From assembly GCA_002281535.1 (NCBI GenBank), contig NCGD01000011.1, positions 1 to 64,000 on the forward strand: a DNA stretch of 64,000 bases, written 5' to 3'. Each line of letters begins with the position of its first letter. Position 1 is the stretch's first letter. The position numbers were made by a program, and so were the translations under genes. The notes under the pieces were generated by a model. It was not told the origin of the DNA. It saw nothing but the letters and a program-made list of their open reading frames with translations, and did not search any database. The DNA comes from Sphingomonas sp. 28-63-12. GTDB lineage: Bacteria; Pseudomonadota; Alphaproteobacteria; Sphingomonadales; Sphingomonadaceae. Shown one piece after another: positions 37,994 through 48,500 of this stretch.

Positions 37994-38761
37994 ATGGGGG
38001 AAGTGCAAAAATTTGATTGGGTGACGAGCACGGCGAGCACGCTCGATTGGTGGCGTGAGGCCGGGGTGGATGTCGCGATTGCCGAAGAGCCGCGCAATTG
38101 GCTTGCCCCCGCGCCGGTCGAGGCCAGCCCGCGCGATGTCGCCACGCCCCGGTCCATGCCACAACCGCCGGCTATCGCGCCGCGCGCCTCAGTGCCGATG
38201 CCGACGTCCCTCGCAGCGTTCGACGCCTGGCGACGCAGCGACAATGCCCCCGATGCGCACTGGCCCGGCAAACATCTCTTTGCCCAGGGCGCGCCAGCGG
38301 CAGGGCTATGTGTCGTGGTTGAAATGCCCGAGCGGGAGGATGGCGATGCCGATATGCTGATGAGCGGTGCCGTCGGCAAATTGTTCGATCGGATGCTGGC
38401 GGCGATCGGCCAGGACCGGTCGACCATTTATCTGATTCCCATGTGCACCGCGCGTCCCGGCGCCGGCAGGATTCCCGACGACTCGCTGAACGCGATCGAG
38501 GCCGCCCTTCGGCATCATGTCGATCTTGCCAGCCCCCGGCGGGTGTTGATGTTCGGCAATGCGGTGAGCCGTGCGCTCGTCGGGGCAGATATTGCCCAAA
38601 GTCGCGGGGCTTTACGGCCAGTTAACCAAAATGCCGGACAACAGGCACCGTCCATCCAGGCCATCGCGAGCTATCATCCGCGGTTCCTGCTCGAACGCCC
38701 GGCCGCCAAGGCCGAGGCCTGGAAAGACCTGTTATTACTGATCCAGGGGATCGAATTGTGA
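37994..38761 (+). CDS. uracil-DNA glycosylase-like protein, probably inactive
   Basis: The C-terminal two thirds of this 255-residue protein follow the family 4 UDG fold: GKLFDRMLAAIG, IYLIPMCTARPG (compare VKCRPP), RRVLMFGNAVSRAL, and ASYHPRFLLERPAAKAEAWKDL. Key residues differ: the catalytic GEAPG-x-x-ED loop is VEMPEREDG, and of the four Fe-S cysteines only the one in PMCTARP has a counterpart. The N-terminal 100 residues are Pro/Ala-rich and lack the CxxC pair. It overlaps the lytic transglycosylase by 4 bp. It may be a structural or nucleic-acid-binding relative rather than an enzyme. Confidence 0.7.
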   Translation: MGEVQKFDWVTSTASTLDWWREAGVDVAIAEEPRNWLAPAPVEASPRDVATPRSMPQPPAIAPRASVPMPTSLAAFDAWRRSDNAPDAHWPGKHLFAQGAPAAGLCVVVEMPEREDGDADMLMSGAVGKLFDRMLAAIGQDRSTIYLIPMCTARPGAGRIPDDSLNAIEAALRHHVDLASPRRVLMFGNAVSRALVGADIAQSRGALRPVNQNAGQQAPSIQAIASYHPRFLLERPAAKAEAWKDLLLLIQGIEL

Positions 38762-40533
38762 ACAAGCTTCTGCTGCCAGCCATAGCCTTGCTGATGACAT
38801 CGGCAGCGATTCCGGTCGTACCGGCGTTGGCCGCTGATCTGTCCACCGCCACCCGCCCCGGCGATGGCATCCCAGCCCAGCTCGATGAAACGCAGCGCGC
38901 CGGCTATCGCGGCGTCTTCCAGAGCATCCGCGACGAAAAATGGATCGACGCGCGGCTGCAACTGGCAACGATGAAGCCCGGGCCGCTCCACGCCATTGCC
39001 ATGGCCGAACTTCTCACCGCCAAGGGATCGCCCAAGGCAAGCCCCGACGATCTGGCGAAACTGCTCGCCGAAGCGCCCGAACTCCCTCAGGCCGAACAGC
39101 TCGCCCGCATGGCCAAGGCGCGCGGCGCAACCGAATTGGCACCGCTGCCCTATACGCAGGCACTGAGCTGGACCGGCGGCGCGCCGGTGCGTGCCCGCGC
39201 CAAAAGCGCCAAGAGCGACCAGATCGCCGCCGATCTGGCGATCAGGATGCAACCGCTGATCAAGGAAGATCGCGCCGCCGAGGCGCAGGCACTGCTCGAA
39301 GCGACGGCCGGCCTGTCACCGGAAGCGCTGACCGAATGGCAGCAAAAAGTCGCCTGGATCTACTATATCGCGGGTGATGACGCCAATGCCCGTGCGATGG
39401 CGCAAAAGGCCGGCCAGGGCAGCGGCGACTGGGCGATCCAGGGCCAATGGGCCGAGGGGCTTGCCGCATGGCGCGAGAAGGATTGCACGGGCGCCGGCGA
39501 GGCCTTTGCCCGGGTCGCCAGTCGATCGACGGATGTCGAACTGCGCGCAGCTGGCCTGTTCTGGGCATCGCGCGCCGATATGGCCTGCGGCCGTCCCGAA
39601 CGGATTGAGGCCCGGCTGAAGGGCGCGGCCCAATATGACGAGACATTTTATGGCCTGCTCGCCCGCCAGGTCCTGGGCATCAAGACACCGATCGAGCGCG
39701 TGACCGAAGCCCGGATCGCCGGTGATTGGCAGCTGCTCGGCCGGCGGCCCAACATCCGCGTCGCTGCAGCCTTGGCCGAAATCGATGAAAATGATCTCGC
39801 CGACGAAGTTTTGAAGCGTCAGGCCCGGATCGGTGACGCCAGCGAGTTCGCCGCGCTGATCCGCCTGGCTGGCGCACTCAACTTGCCCTCCACGCAGATC
39901 TGGCTCGCGCATAATGCCCCGGCTGGCGCCACGCCCTCGGTCGAGGCGCGCTATCCCGCCCCCGATTGGACGCCCGATGGCGGCTGGCGCGTCGACAAGG
40001 CGCTGGTCTATGCACACACGTTGCAGGAATCGAATTTCCGTACCAATGTCGTCAGCGCAGCAGGCGCCTATGGGCTGATGCAGGTCCGCCCGGGCGCGGC
40101 TGGGGACATGGCGCGCCAGCGCGGCGGCCGCGCCGATCGCGCCGCGCTCACCCGCCCCTCAACCAATATCGAAATCGGCCAATCCTATCTCGAATGGCTG
40201 CGGGATCAGCCCGCAACCGGCGGCCTGCTGCCCAAGGTGATTGCTGCCTATAATGCCGGCGCGGTGCCGGTTGAGGCGTGGAATTCGATCGTCAAGGATG
40301 GCGGCGACCCCCTGCTTTACATCGAATCGATCCCCTATTGGGAGACGCGCGGCTATGTCGTGACCGTGCTGCGCAATTACTGGGTCTATGAACGCGAAGG
40401 CGGCAAACCCGCCTCGCCGAGCCGCGCGGCGCTCTCGCAGGGGCTGTGGCCGCGCTTTCCCGGCCTTCCCGGCGCCCCATCGGTCCGCATCACCGCCCGG
40501 GTCAAATCGACGATGACCGCCAGTGCCAATTGA
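38758..40533 (+). CDS. slt: soluble lytic murein transglycosylase
   Basis: This 591-residue protein has a signal peptide ([20 protein letters not shown]) and a long alpha-helical solenoid, then a GH23 lytic transglycosylase domain from about 410. The catalytic Glu is near 424 in TLQESNFR, followed by [24 protein letters not shown] and [13 protein letters not shown]. It cleaves peptidoglycan glycan chains to anhydromuropeptides in the periplasm. The GTG start is coupled to the UDG-like gene, and the end overlaps moaB by 11 bp. Confidence 0.92.
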   Translation: MNKLLLPAIALLMTSAAIPVVPALAADLSTATRPGDGIPAQLDETQRAGYRGVFQSIRDEKWIDARLQLATMKPGPLHAIAMAELLTAKGSPKASPDDLAKLLAEAPELPQAEQLARMAKARGATELAPLPYTQALSWTGGAPVRARAKSAKSDQIAADLAIRMQPLIKEDRAAEAQALLEATAGLSPEALTEWQQKVAWIYYIAGDDANARAMAQKAGQGSGDWAIQGQWAEGLAAWREKDCTGAGEAFARVASRSTDVELRAAGLFWASRADMACGRPERIEARLKGAAQYDETFYGLLARQVLGIKTPIERVTEARIAGDWQLLGRRPNIRVAAALAEIDENDLADEVLKRQARIGDASEFAALIRLAGALNLPSTQIWLAHNAPAGATPSVEARYPAPDWTPDGGWRVDKALVYAHTLQESNFRTNVVSAAGAYGLMQVRPGAAGDMARQRGGRADRAALTRPSTNIEIGQSYLEWLRDQPATGGLLPKVIAAYNAGAVPVEAWNSIVKDGGDPLLYIESIPYWETRGYVVTVLRNYWVYEREGGKPASPSRAALSQGLWPRFPGLPGAPSVRITARVKSTMTASAN

Positions 40534-41050
40534 CGCGACGGCAGCCTTTCTGCCGGTTCATATCGCCGTCCTGACCGTATCCGACACCCGCAGCCTGGCC
40601 GATGACCGGTCGGGCGACACCTTGGTCACGCGGCTAACGGCGGCGGGGCATGTTCTGGCCGACAGACAGATCGTCAAGGATGACGTTGCGACCATCGTCG
40701 CGACACTGACAACGTGGATCGACGATCCCCGGGTAGATTGCATCATCACCACCGGCGGCACCGGTGTCACTGGCCGCGATGTGACGCCCGAGGCGATCGA
40801 ACAAGTCCAGGACAAGCCGATCCCGGGCTTTGGCGAGCTGTTCCGTTGGCTCAGTTTCCAGTCGATCGGCACCTCGACTGTCCAGTCGCGCGCCTGCGCC
40901 TGTGTCACGCGGGGCACCTATATCTTCGCGCTGCCGGGCTCGACTGGCGCGGTCAAGGACGGCTGGGACGGCATTCTGGCGAGCCAGCTCGACAGCCGCC
41001 ACACGCCCTGCAATTTCGTCGAGCTGATGCCGCGCCTGACCGAGCGCTGA
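40523..41050 (+). CDS. moaB: molybdenum cofactor biosynthesis protein B
   Basis: The 175-residue protein has the MoaB/MogA molybdopterin-binding fold: [33 protein letters not shown] and [15 protein letters not shown]. It overlaps the transglycosylase by 11 bp. No other moa or mob genes are in the window. MoaB in E. coli has no clear activity, whereas related proteins adenylylate molybdopterin, so the step served is uncertain. Confidence 0.88.
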   Translation: MPIDATAAFLPVHIAVLTVSDTRSLADDRSGDTLVTRLTAAGHVLADRQIVKDDVATIVATLTTWIDDPRVDCIITTGGTGVTGRDVTPEAIEQVQDKPIPGFGELFRWLSFQSIGTSTVQSRACACVTRGTYIFALPGSTGAVKDGWDGILASQLDSRHTPCNFVELMPRLTER

Positions 41051-41075
41051 GGCGGGTCGATGCCGGCAGCGGTCG

Positions 41076-41564
41076 CTATTTCGCCGGGCGCTTACCATCG
41101 ATGAACTTCGCCAATTCAGCGTCCATCACCTTGTACCAGTCGACAATATCCGCAAAATTCTGCTGGCTGATCGTGCCGACGGCGGTGAAGTCCATATATT
41201 CGTTCAGGTTGCCGTCCTTGTCGATCGCCACCTTCAGGAACCGCTTGGCGACATTCCATTCATTGGCAAAGGCAACGGTGAACAACGGATCCGGCTTGTA
41301 CCAGCTGGTGAATTGATAGGATCCGCAATCGGATTGCCCCTTGCAGCCATAAAATTCGATCGTGAAGTCGGTGCCGTTGCTGCTGCTCAGAATATACGGT
41401 TCATTGCGGCTATTCTGCTTGAGCACCGCTTTGTAGCCGGCCGCCATCAGCGCGCTCGCGACGTTGCTGGGCTTGCTGAGATCGAGCATCTTGTCCTGCG
41501 CGCTCGCCGCACCGGCACTGGCCAAGCCGAGCGCGATTGCCAGGCAATGAATGAAGAATCGCAT
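41076..41564 (-). CDS. YbjN domain secreted protein
   Basis: From the ATG at 41564 (GGGAGGGACT before it) the product has 162 residues with a signal peptide ending GAASA/QD. The rest matches the YbjN fold seen in type III chaperone-like sensory regulators: LSKPSNVASALMAAGYKAVL, FTIEFYGC, and WNVAKRFLKVAIDKDGN with the final DWYKVMDAEL. Secreted alphaproteobacterial members have unknown function. It converges with moaB and stands alone. Confidence 0.75.
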   Translation of the reverse strand: MRFFIHCLAIALGLASAGAASAQDKMLDLSKPSNVASALMAAGYKAVLKQNSRNEPYILSSSNGTDFTIEFYGCKGQSDCGSYQFTSWYKPDPLFTVAFANEWNVAKRFLKVAIDKDGNLNEYMDFTAVGTISQQNFADIVDWYKVMDAELAKFIDGKRPAK

Positions 41565-41637
41565 AGTCCCTCCCCCATTTCGGCGCCGTCCCTGCTGAGC
41601 CGGCGACCCAACAGACATCGCTTCCGCCGCGCAACTG

Positions 41638-41985
41638 TCAAGTCTGGGCTGGATTAGACGCCATCACCGCCAGTTCATGCCCGTCCGGGTCGACGAAATG
41701 GAATCGCCTGCCGCCGGGAAAGGCGAAGATCGGCATGATGATCGTCGCCCCCGCCGCGACTGTCGCCGCCAGCGCCGCTTCGAGATCATCGACCAGGATT
41801 ACCGGCAACAGCGCTGCCGTCTTGGCCGTCGCATCCGCCTGAAAGCCGATATCGGTATCGCCGCTGGTCGTCGCGGCATAGGTCGGGCCGAAATCGGTAA
41901 AGCCCCAGCCAAAGGCGGCGCCGTAAAACGCCTTTGATTGCTCGGTATTGTCGACCGGCAATTCGAGATACACCAGTTTCGCCAT
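41638..41985 (-). CDS. VOC (glyoxalase-fold) family protein
   Basis: The 115-residue protein (from the third ATG at 41985, which lies 6 bp after a GGGGAG site) is a single VOC module: LVYLELPVDNTEQSKAFYGAAFGW at the start and RRFHFVDPDGHELAVMA at the end, the latter holding the usual metal Glu. Members include glyoxalases, bleomycin-resistance proteins and isomerases, so function is open. It is divergent from a radical SAM gene, and the LexA-type box lies 16 bp upstream. Confidence 0.82.
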   Translation of the reverse strand: MAKLVYLELPVDNTEQSKAFYGAAFGWGFTDFGPTYAATTSGDTDIGFQADATAKTAALLPVILVDDLEAALAATVAAGATIIMPIFAFPGGRRFHFVDPDGHELAVMASNPAQT

Positions 41986-42001
41986 CATCATCTCCCCAAG
42001 C

Positions 42002-42016
42002 GTTCTTGCTATGTTC
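42002..42016. promoter_or_regulatory. predicted LexA (SOS) box
   Basis: GTTCTTGCTATGTTC fits the alphaproteobacterial LexA operator GTTC-N7-GTTC and the extended form GTTCT-N5-TGTTC. It sits 24 bp before the ATG of the radical SAM gene and 16 bp before the start of the divergent VOC gene. SOS control of one or both genes is inferred. Confidence 0.6.
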
Positions 42017-42040
42017 TACATTATCGGGCATCACTGGGCA

Positions 42041-43123
42041 ATGGCCGATCAATCCCGCCCTGCCCGCGGCGCGACGCACAATCATGTCAGCCGGCGGTTC
42101 AACCTGCCGCAAACCGAACAGGATGGCGACTGGCTCGATGCGCGCCATGCCGTCGATGGCGATCCGCCGAAATTGCGGACGACCGTCACCGTCGAAACGC
42201 CGCGCACGATCATCACCCGCAACCGCTCGCCCGACGTGCCGTTCGATCGCTCGATCAATCCCTATCGCGGCTGCGAACATGGCTGCATCTATTGCTTCGC
42301 GCGGCCAAGCCACGCCTTTCACGATCTGTCGCCGGGCATCGACTTTGAAACCCGGCTGTTCGCCAAGCCCGATGCCGCCGCGCTGCTGAAGGCCGAACTG
42401 GCAAAGCCCAGCTATCGCTGCGCGCCGATCGCCTTCGGCACCAATACCGATCCCTATCAGCCGATCGAACGCACCTGGCACATCACCCGTGATTGCCTGG
42501 CGGTGCTGGCGCAGGCCAATCACCCGCTGACGATCACCACCAAATCCGATCGGGTCGTCCGCGATATCGATCTGCTCGCCCCAATGGCGGCCAAGGGGTT
42601 GGTCGCGGTGGCGCTGTCGATCACCTCGCTTGACGCGAAGGTCTCGATGACGGTCGAGCCGCGCGCGCCAAGCCCGGCCAAGCGATTGGCCGCGATGCGC
42701 ATGCTGGCCGATACCGGCATTCCCGTCCATGCCTCGATCGCGCCGGTGATCCCCGGCATCACCGATCATGAAATCGAGCACATCGTCGAGCGCGTCGCCC
42801 TGGCCGGTGCCACCACGGCCACAATACTGCCGGTGCGCTTGCCATGGGAGGTCGCGCCGCTGTTCAAGGCTTGGCTTGGCACGCATTTCCCCGATCGCGC
42901 CACTAGGGTGATGGCAGCGATCAACTCGATGCGCGACGGGCGGGAGAATGATCCGGCCTTTTTCTCGCGGATGCGAGGCGCCGGACCTTTGGCAAAATTG
43001 CTCCGCACCCGGTTCGACAAAGCCTGCACGAAACACGGGCTGAACCAGCACCGGATCAGCCTGCGCAGCGATCTGTTTCGCCCGCCGGCCGGACCACAAG
43101 CCGAATTGTTCGATCTCGGCTGA
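42041..43123 (+). CDS. radical SAM protein, PA0069/SplB-related family
   Basis: The 360-residue protein (ATG at 42041) has the radical SAM cluster motif CEHGCIYC (Cys78, 82, 85) in the context INPYRGCEHGCIYCFARPSH. It continues FGTNTDPYQPIERTWHITR and ITTKSDRVVRDIDLL, as in the PA0069 family related to spore photoproduct lyase. Alternative starts at 42011 and 41948 would overlap the LexA-type box or the VOC gene. The reaction is unknown; family resemblance and the box suggest DNA damage repair. Confidence 0.82.
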   Translation: MADQSRPARGATHNHVSRRFNLPQTEQDGDWLDARHAVDGDPPKLRTTVTVETPRTIITRNRSPDVPFDRSINPYRGCEHGCIYCFARPSHAFHDLSPGIDFETRLFAKPDAAALLKAELAKPSYRCAPIAFGTNTDPYQPIERTWHITRDCLAVLAQANHPLTITTKSDRVVRDIDLLAPMAAKGLVAVALSITSLDAKVSMTVEPRAPSPAKRLAAMRMLADTGIPVHASIAPVIPGITDHEIEHIVERVALAGATTATILPVRLPWEVAPLFKAWLGTHFPDRATRVMAAINSMRDGRENDPAFFSRMRGAGPLAKLLRTRFDKACTKHGLNQHRISLRSDLFRPPAGPQAELFDLG

Positions 43124-43206
43124 ATCATCTTCAACCGGGGCGGTTTTTCCCGGATTGACGATTTGGCGCGTTTGCCCCAGCTTCGGCAAGCATCGAAGGG
43201 GTCACG

Positions 43207-43881
43207 ATGTTTTCCGCCGGTTTTATCCTGCTGCAGCTCGGCTATGCCTGTCTTTTGGGCGTGGCTTTTATGCGCAATGCCCTGTGGCGGCGATCCTTCC
43301 TGCTTGCCGCTGCGATGCTGTTCGCGATCAGGGCGATGCGATCGCCGATCGATCCGATTACGCTCGGCTGGATGGCGATCATCATCCTGGCCTGCGCGGC
43401 GCTGATCGGCAGACCGTTCATCCGCAATGCCGCTGTGCATTTCACGCCTGAGGACTTGGTGCTGCGCAGCGCGATCTTCGAGGCCCTGCCGGCGCACGAA
43501 GCGCGACATTTAATGGATCAGGGCTGGTGGCTGAACGGCGCACCCGGCGAAACGCTTACCCGCCAAGACCAGCCGGTCGAAACATTGGTTTTCATGCAAT
43601 CCGGCAGCGCACAGGTGCTGGTTGGTGGGCGGCCGGTCGGCAGTTGCGGCGCTGGCGACCTGATTGGCGAAGCCACGGCGCTAACCGGCGCACCGGCGAC
43701 GGCGACGGTGGTGCTCGATGCGCCGGCGCGGTTGTGGTGCATCAAATCGGCCACGCTGCGTGACTATATCAGCGCCAATCCGGACGTCGGCTCGTCGCTT
43801 GAGCGCAGCTTCCGGATCGCGCTCAGGGCGAAATTGATGGCAACCAACATGGCGATCGCCGCTCACCGCGTAACCGGCTGA
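43207..43881 (+). CDS. membrane protein with cyclic nucleotide-binding-like domain
   Basis: The 224-residue protein has two or three hydrophobic helices (about 3-22, 29-46, 56-68) followed by a cNMP-binding-like beta-roll (about 105-195). The phosphate-binding cassette reads GDLIGEATALTGAPATATVV: the GE pair is present, but the Arg that contacts the cyclic phosphate (PR-x-A-T) is replaced by Ala/Thr. The layout resembles Popeye-type proteins. A GAAGGGG site lies before the ATG. No effector domain or partner is adjacent. Ligand binding is doubtful. Confidence 0.7.
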   Translation: MFSAGFILLQLGYACLLGVAFMRNALWRRSFLLAAAMLFAIRAMRSPIDPITLGWMAIIILACAALIGRPFIRNAAVHFTPEDLVLRSAIFEALPAHEARHLMDQGWWLNGAPGETLTRQDQPVETLVFMQSGSAQVLVGGRPVGSCGAGDLIGEATALTGAPATATVVLDAPARLWCIKSATLRDYISANPDVGSSLERSFRIALRAKLMATNMAIAAHRVTG

Positions 43882-43930
43882 CGGCGATCAATGGCAAAGC
43901 GATGATATCCAGGCCTGCGGGGTGCTTGCC

Positions 43931-45523
43931 TCACAAGGTCGCCAGCTGGTGGTCCTTATATTGAGCCCGCAAGGCGGTCTTGAGGAGTTTGCCCGTGGCG
44001 GTGTGCGGCAGCTCATCGACGAACAGTATCTCGTCGGGCAACCACCATTTGGCGACATGGCCAGCCAGATACGCGTTGATCTCTGCCGGGCTGACGGCGC
44101 TGCCCGGCTTGCGGACCACCAGCAACAAGGGACGTTCATCCCATTTGGGGTGATGAATCCCGATCGCCGCCGCTTCAGCCACCCCGGGGCAGCCGACCGC
44201 TGCATTCTCCAGATCGACCGAGCTGATCCATTCACCGCCCGATTTGATGACGTCTTTGGCGCGATCGGTGATCTGCATCGTACCATCGGCATGGATCACC
44301 GCGACATCGCCAGTATCGAACCAGTTGTTGGCATCGACGCAATCGGCCTCTGCCTTGAAATAGCGTTTGATCACCCAGGGACCACGAATTTGTAGCCGGC
44401 CCGAACTCGCGCCGTCGCGCGGCTGCTCGACATCATCGTCATCGACCACGCGCAGCTCGACCCCGAACGGGATCTGGCCCTGCTTGCTGACCATATCGAG
44501 CTGCTCGCCGAGGCTGAGCGCGTCCCAATGCGGCGGCGGCGCGCCGGCGGTGCCGATCGGCGACGTCTCGGTCATGCCCCATAAATGCGCCACCCGCGCG
44601 CCCATCCCCATGATCCTTTCGATCATCGCCCGTGGCGCTGCCGATCCACCGATAGTCACCTGCTGCAAATAGCGTGGCAGTTCGCCGGTCGCGTCGATAT
44701 GCTGGAACATCGTCAGCCAGACGGTCGGCACCCCGGCCGAATGCGTCACTTTTTCCTGATTCATCAACCGGCACAGCACCGCCGGATCATTGACACAGGC
44801 ATAGACGAATTTCGCGCCGGAGAGCGCACCCGCGAATGGCAGGCCCCAGGCGGCGGCATGGAACATCGGCACCACCGGCAGGATCACCGCCTGCGACGAC
44901 AGGTTGAGCAGCCACGGCGACACGCCCGCCATCGCATGGATCATCGTCGATCGATGCTCGTACAGCACGCCCTTGGGGTTGCCCGTCGTCCCGCTGGTAT
45001 AGCAGAGCATGCACGGATCGCGCTCGGGGCCTTCATACCATTGATAATGGCCATCCTGCGCCGCGATCACACCTTCGAAGCTATCCGCGCCCTCGCCATC
45101 GAAACAGATATAGTGCTCGATACTCGTCCAGAGCGGCTTCAGCCGATCAACCAGCGGCTGGAACTGCTTGTCATAGAGCAGCACCCGGTCCTCGGCATGA
45201 TTGACGATATAGACTAGCTGTTCATCGAACAGCCGCGGGTTGAGGGTGTGGATCACGCCACCCATGCCAATCGCGCCATACCAGGCCACCAGATGCCGGC
45301 TATGGTTCATCGCCAGGCTGGCGATCCGGTCGCCCGGCTGCATACCCAATTTTTCAAGCGCCTGTGCCAGCTTCTTCGCATCACGAGCGATGCCGGCCCA
45401 GGTTGTCCGGGTTTCAATTCCTTCGGCCCAATAGGTGACGATCTCGCGACGGCCATGTTCGCGCGCGGCGTGGTCAAGCAGGCGCGGCACCCGTAATTCG
45501 AAATCCTGCATTCCACCGAGCAC
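43931..45523 (-). CDS. fatty-acid--CoA ligase (AMP-forming)
   Basis: The 530-residue enzyme activates a carboxylic acid with ATP and CoA. It has the AMP motif [35 protein letters not shown], and the C-terminal hinge and lysine regions [15 protein letters not shown] and [12 protein letters not shown]. The preferred start is GTG at 45523, 4 bp after GGGGAGG; it gives [10 protein letters not shown], close to the MLGxMQDW N-termini of this subfamily. It lies 17 bp after dnaE in the same direction. The chain length is not deducible. Confidence 0.9.
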   Translation of the reverse strand: MLGGMQDFELRVPRLLDHAAREHGRREIVTYWAEGIETRTTWAGIARDAKKLAQALEKLGMQPGDRIASLAMNHSRHLVAWYGAIGMGGVIHTLNPRLFDEQLVYIVNHAEDRVLLYDKQFQPLVDRLKPLWTSIEHYICFDGEGADSFEGVIAAQDGHYQWYEGPERDPCMLCYTSGTTGNPKGVLYEHRSTMIHAMAGVSPWLLNLSSQAVILPVVPMFHAAAWGLPFAGALSGAKFVYACVNDPAVLCRLMNQEKVTHSAGVPTVWLTMFQHIDATGELPRYLQQVTIGGSAAPRAMIERIMGMGARVAHLWGMTETSPIGTAGAPPPHWDALSLGEQLDMVSKQGQIPFGVELRVVDDDDVEQPRDGASSGRLQIRGPWVIKRYFKAEADCVDANNWFDTGDVAVIHADGTMQITDRAKDVIKSGGEWISSVDLENAAVGCPGVAEAAAIGIHHPKWDERPLLLVVRKPGSAVSPAEINAYLAGHVAKWWLPDEILFVDELPHTATGKLLKTALRAQYKDHQLATL

Positions 45524-45540
45524 ACTGCACCTCCCCAAAA

Positions 45541-48500
45541 TCAGCCGACCAGCGCCAGCCGCTTCGTCTCGGCGGTCTTCAGCGCGACATCGCTTACACC
45601 CTGCATGGTCTCGATCCGGGTCGCAAGCTCGCCGTCGAGCAGGAAGTCGCGGCCGAGCAGGAGCAAGGCCTCCCCGCCACTCGGCAGCGCGGCGCGAACA
45701 TAGACCTCGCCCCGCGCGCCGCGCGCCTCGGCGAGCAGCGCCCCCAACTCTCCGATGGCGAAAGGCTCGGCCACGCCGACCTCCATCACCATGCGGGCGG
45801 TATTCGCCAGGTCCTCGAACGCCTGCAGGCGCTTGACGTTGACACGGGGGGTTTCTTCGCCGGGCCGGCGATCGAGTTCGACGGTGGCGATCCCGCACCC
45901 CCCGCTGCGCGCCGCTTCCTCGAGATCGGCGGCGACATTGTCGTCGAAGCAGGTCGCCGCGAACTGGCCCGATGCATCGGACAAAGTTGTCATCAAATAG
46001 CGGCGCCCCTTGGCAGAGGTCCGCCATTTCGCTTCCTCGACCAGCACCGCCATGGTCGCGCCGGCACGCGTGCCATCGTCGGGGATATCGAGCTCGCCCA
46101 GGCCGACATAGCTGCGCGCGCCATACATCCTGGCGAGATGGCGATGCCGATCGACCGGGTGGGCCGAGAAATAAAAGCCGAACGCTTCCTTTTCCTGGTC
46201 CATCCGCTGCGCCAGCGTCCAGCGCGCCGACAGCGGCAGCTTGATCGACGCCCCGGAAGAGGGCTCGCTCTCGCCGAACAGGCCGCCCTGGCCACTGGTC
46301 CGCTGATCATGGAGCCGCGCGGCGACGGCCAGGATCGTCTCGGCGCTGGCGTAAATGCCGGCGCGGTTGGGATCGATGCCGTCAAACGCGCCCGCCGCCG
46401 CCAATGTCTCCAGCTGCCGCTTGTTGAGCAGGCGCGGATCGACCCGGATGGCGAGATCGTCGAGCGACGCGAACGGGCCGTTGTCGCGCCGTTCGATCAC
46501 CAGCCGCTCCATCGCGCCTTCGCCGACCGATTTCAGCGCAGCGAGCGCATAGCGGACGGCGAGCCCGCCGCCCTGGTCGGTCGGCACTTCCTCTACCGTA
46601 AACTCGGCATCGCTGGCGTTGATGCACGGCGGCAGGATCTTTACCCCCATTCGCCGCATATCGTCAGCGAAGACGCCCAGCTTGTCGGTGAGCGTCATGT
46701 CGAAACACATTGATGCAGCGAAGAAATCTTCGGGGTAATGCGCTTTCAGCCAGGCTGTCTGATAGGCGAGCAGCGCATAGGCAGCGGCGTGCGATTTGTT
46801 GAAGCCATAGCCGGCGAATTTGTCGATCAAATCGAACAGTTCATTGGCCTTGGCCGCCGGAATGGCATTTACCCGCGCACATCCTTCAACGAAAGTGGCG
46901 CGCTGCGCATCCATCTCCGCCTGGTTCTTCTTGCCCATAGCCCGCCGCAACAAATCGGCACCACCCAACGAGTATCCAGCGAGCACCTGCGCGGCCTGCA
47001 TCACCTGTTCCTGATAGACGAAAATGCCGTAAGTCTCGGCCAGGATCGTCTCCAGTAGCGGGTGCGGATAATCGATCGTCTCGGTGCCGTTCTTGCGCCG
47101 GCCAAAGCTGGGGATGTTGTCCATCGGGCCCGGGCGATAGAGCGAGACCAGCGCGATGATATCCCCGAAATTGGACGGGCGAACGGCGCTCAGCGTTCGC
47201 CGCATGCCTTCGGATTCCAGCTGGAAGACGCCGACCGTGTCGCCCTTTTGCAGCAATTTATAAACGCCCTCATCATCCCATTCGAGCGTGTCGAGATCGA
47301 TGGTGATGCCGCGCTTCGCCAGCATCTGAATCGCCTTTTGCAAGACCGAAAGCGTTTTGAGGCCAAGAAAATCGAACTTCACCAGCCCGGCCGCTTCGAC
47401 ATATTTCATGTCGAACTGGGTAACCGGCATGTCCGAGCGCGGATCGCGGTAGAGGGGGACCAGGGCGGCAAGCGGGCGATCACCAATGACGACGCCGGCA
47501 GCATGGGTGGAGGAGTGACGCGGCAGGCCTTCAAGCTTCATCGCCAGATCGAGCAGGTGTTTCACGCCCCTGTCGCTGCGATATTCCGCCGCCATTTCCG
47601 AAACGCCGTTGAGCGCACGATCAAGCGTCCAGGGATCGGTCGGATGGTTAGGCACGAGCTTGGCGAGGCGATCGACCTGGCCATAGCTCATCTGCAACAC
47701 CCGGCCGGTATCCTTGAGCACCGCGCGCGCTTTCAATCTCCCGAAGGTGATGATTTGCGCGACGTGATCCCTGCCATATTTCTGTTGGACATAGCGGATC
47801 ACCTCTTCGCGCCGGGTTTCGCAGAAATCGATATCGAAATCGGGCATCGACACGCGTTCGGGGTTGAGGAATCGTTCGAACAGCAGCCCCAATTTCATCG
47901 GATCGAGATCGGTGATCGTCAGGGCCCATGCCACCACCGAGCCAGCGCCCGATCCACGGCCGGGGCCGACAGGGATGTCATTTTCCTTCGCCCATTTGAT
48001 GAAATCGGCAACGATCAGGAAATAGCCCGGAAATCCCATTTGGATGATGACGTCGAGCTCGAATTCCAGCCGTTCTCGATAGGGTTTCTGCCAATCGTCA
48101 CCCTCCCCCTTGATCCGCGCCAACCGCTTCTCCAGCCCCGCGCGCGCGTCTGTCCGCAGCACGACTTCCTCGGCGTCGCGATCACCGGCGAGACTTGGCA
48201 GGATCGGCTTGCGCTTGGGTGCCGCAATCGCGCAGCGCTGCGCCACCACCAGCGTATTGGCGATCGCCTCGGGCAAATCGTCAAACAGCAGCCGCATATC
48301 CTTGGATGGCTTCATCCAGGCATCGGGCGAGCTTTTCGGGCGATCGTCGCTGGCAATGTAGGTAGAATTGGCGATGCACAACATCGCGTCATGCGCCTCG
48401 CTGAAGCTTTGTTCGGCATAGCAGCACGGATTGGTCGCGACGATCGGTAAATCGCGATCATAGGCCAGATCGAGCAACGCCGGTTCCGCCCGACCTTCGA

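Noticed and set aside
38758-40533. Toxin or phage lysozyme reading of the transglycosylase
   Set aside because: The long helical solenoid and Slt-type catalytic motifs fit a housekeeping murein enzyme, and there are no phage genes nearby.
41786-43189. 467-codon open frame on the minus strand opposite the radical SAM gene
   Set aside because: It is antisense to a clear CxxxCxxC radical SAM protein and has the Arg/Gly/Asp-rich composition of a high-GC shadow frame.
47062-48450. 462-codon open frame on the plus strand inside dnaE
   Set aside because: Antisense to the polymerase core with conserved catalytic aspartates; no recognisable domain.
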